From positions 268,417 to 332,416 of the forward strand of contig SZXV01000010.1 in the NCBI GenBank assembly GCA_005862225.1: 64,000 nucleotides of DNA. The letters are read 5' to 3'. Below, piece by piece: positions 63,929 to 64,000 of this stretch. The notes under the pieces are model-generated. The model saw only the letters and a program-made list of their open reading frames with translations, did no database searches and was not told the origin of the DNA. Position 1 is the stretch's first letter, and every line of letters begins with the position of its first letter. Made by a program: the position numbers and the translations under genes. This DNA comes from Chlorobium sp. (lineage in GTDB: Bacteria > Bacteroidota > Chlorobiia > Chlorobiales > Chlorobiaceae).

Positions 63929-63939
63929 AAAAAAAAAAA
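63929..63939. repeat. Homopolymer of 11 A (T on coding strand) at the start of the WecA-like gene
   Basis: The run lies between a plausible TTG start (63951) and the body of the gene. With 11 bases the two are in different frames; 12 (or 9) would make one continuous reading frame. It is a candidate slippage site or a sequence error. Confidence 0.8.
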
Positions 63940-64000
63940 CTTTTTACTCAATTTTTATTCCGTTAATAATCAAAATTAAAGTACTCTTGGGCGATTGAAA

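Overview
The window looks like a chromosome segment of a green sulfur bacterium (Chlorobiaceae, Chlorobium/Pelodictyon type). This is inferred from the gene set and style, not from a search. It carries a biopterin-type GTP cyclohydrolase I + 6-pyruvoyl-tetrahydropterin synthase pair next to a HupSLCD uptake [NiFe]-hydrogenase, and PEP-CTERM/exosortase genes inside a large surface-glycan locus. Nearly all genes right of 11.7 kb are on the minus strand in overlapping (ATGA/GTGA-type) operons; the exceptions are the exosortase block and two IS transposases.

Layout. 1-6.7 kb: a type I secretion locus, made of a partial ABC exporter with a C39-like domain, a ~1525-aa RTX protein with a papain/C39-like protease embedded between RTX blocks, two paralogous small membrane proteins (one with an in-frame stop) and a decayed duplicate fragment of the RTX gene. 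6.9-11.7 kb: housekeeping genes (CutA, AlkD-like DNA glycosylase, Uup-like ABC-F ATPase, a hypothetical, PTPS, FolE). 11.7-15.7 kb: the hydrogenase operon; its small subunit has the six-cysteine pattern of oxygen-tolerant enzymes. 15.9-17.7 kb: decayed accessory genes (AlbA/Schlafen-type ATPase with a premature stop, hicBA remnants).

17.9-63.9 kb is one very large extracellular polysaccharide / O-antigen region. It contains GDP-L-fucose genes (gmd, fcl) and a UDP-HexNAc 6-dehydrogenase; a plus-strand exosortase cassette (two duplicated PEP-CTERM substrate + EpsD-like isomerase pairs, exosortase, EpsI); a complete UDP-L-FucNAc set (WbjB/C/D plus WbuB-type transferase); glycosyltransferases, FkbM methyltransferase and a Wzy-like polymerase of low GC; a WbpB/D/E plus WbpG-HisH-HisF set predicted to make an acetamidino-diacetamido uronic acid; two almost identical IS5-family insertions around one glycan gene; a nonulosonic (pseudaminic-type) acid set including a cytidylyltransferase-aldo/keto reductase fusion; a PglK/MsbA-like flippase; and a WecA-like initiating transferase at the right edge.

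Together the genes describe a cell-surface programme: nucleotide-sugar synthesis, assembly and export of an acidic glycan rich in deoxy-amino sugars, and exosortase-processed proteins that probably associate with it, next to an RTX/T1SS secreted protein. Several genes carry a single disabling change (TAA, TAG, TGA or a homopolymer slip), so either decay or sequence error must be considered. No tRNA, rRNA or CRISPR array was recognised.
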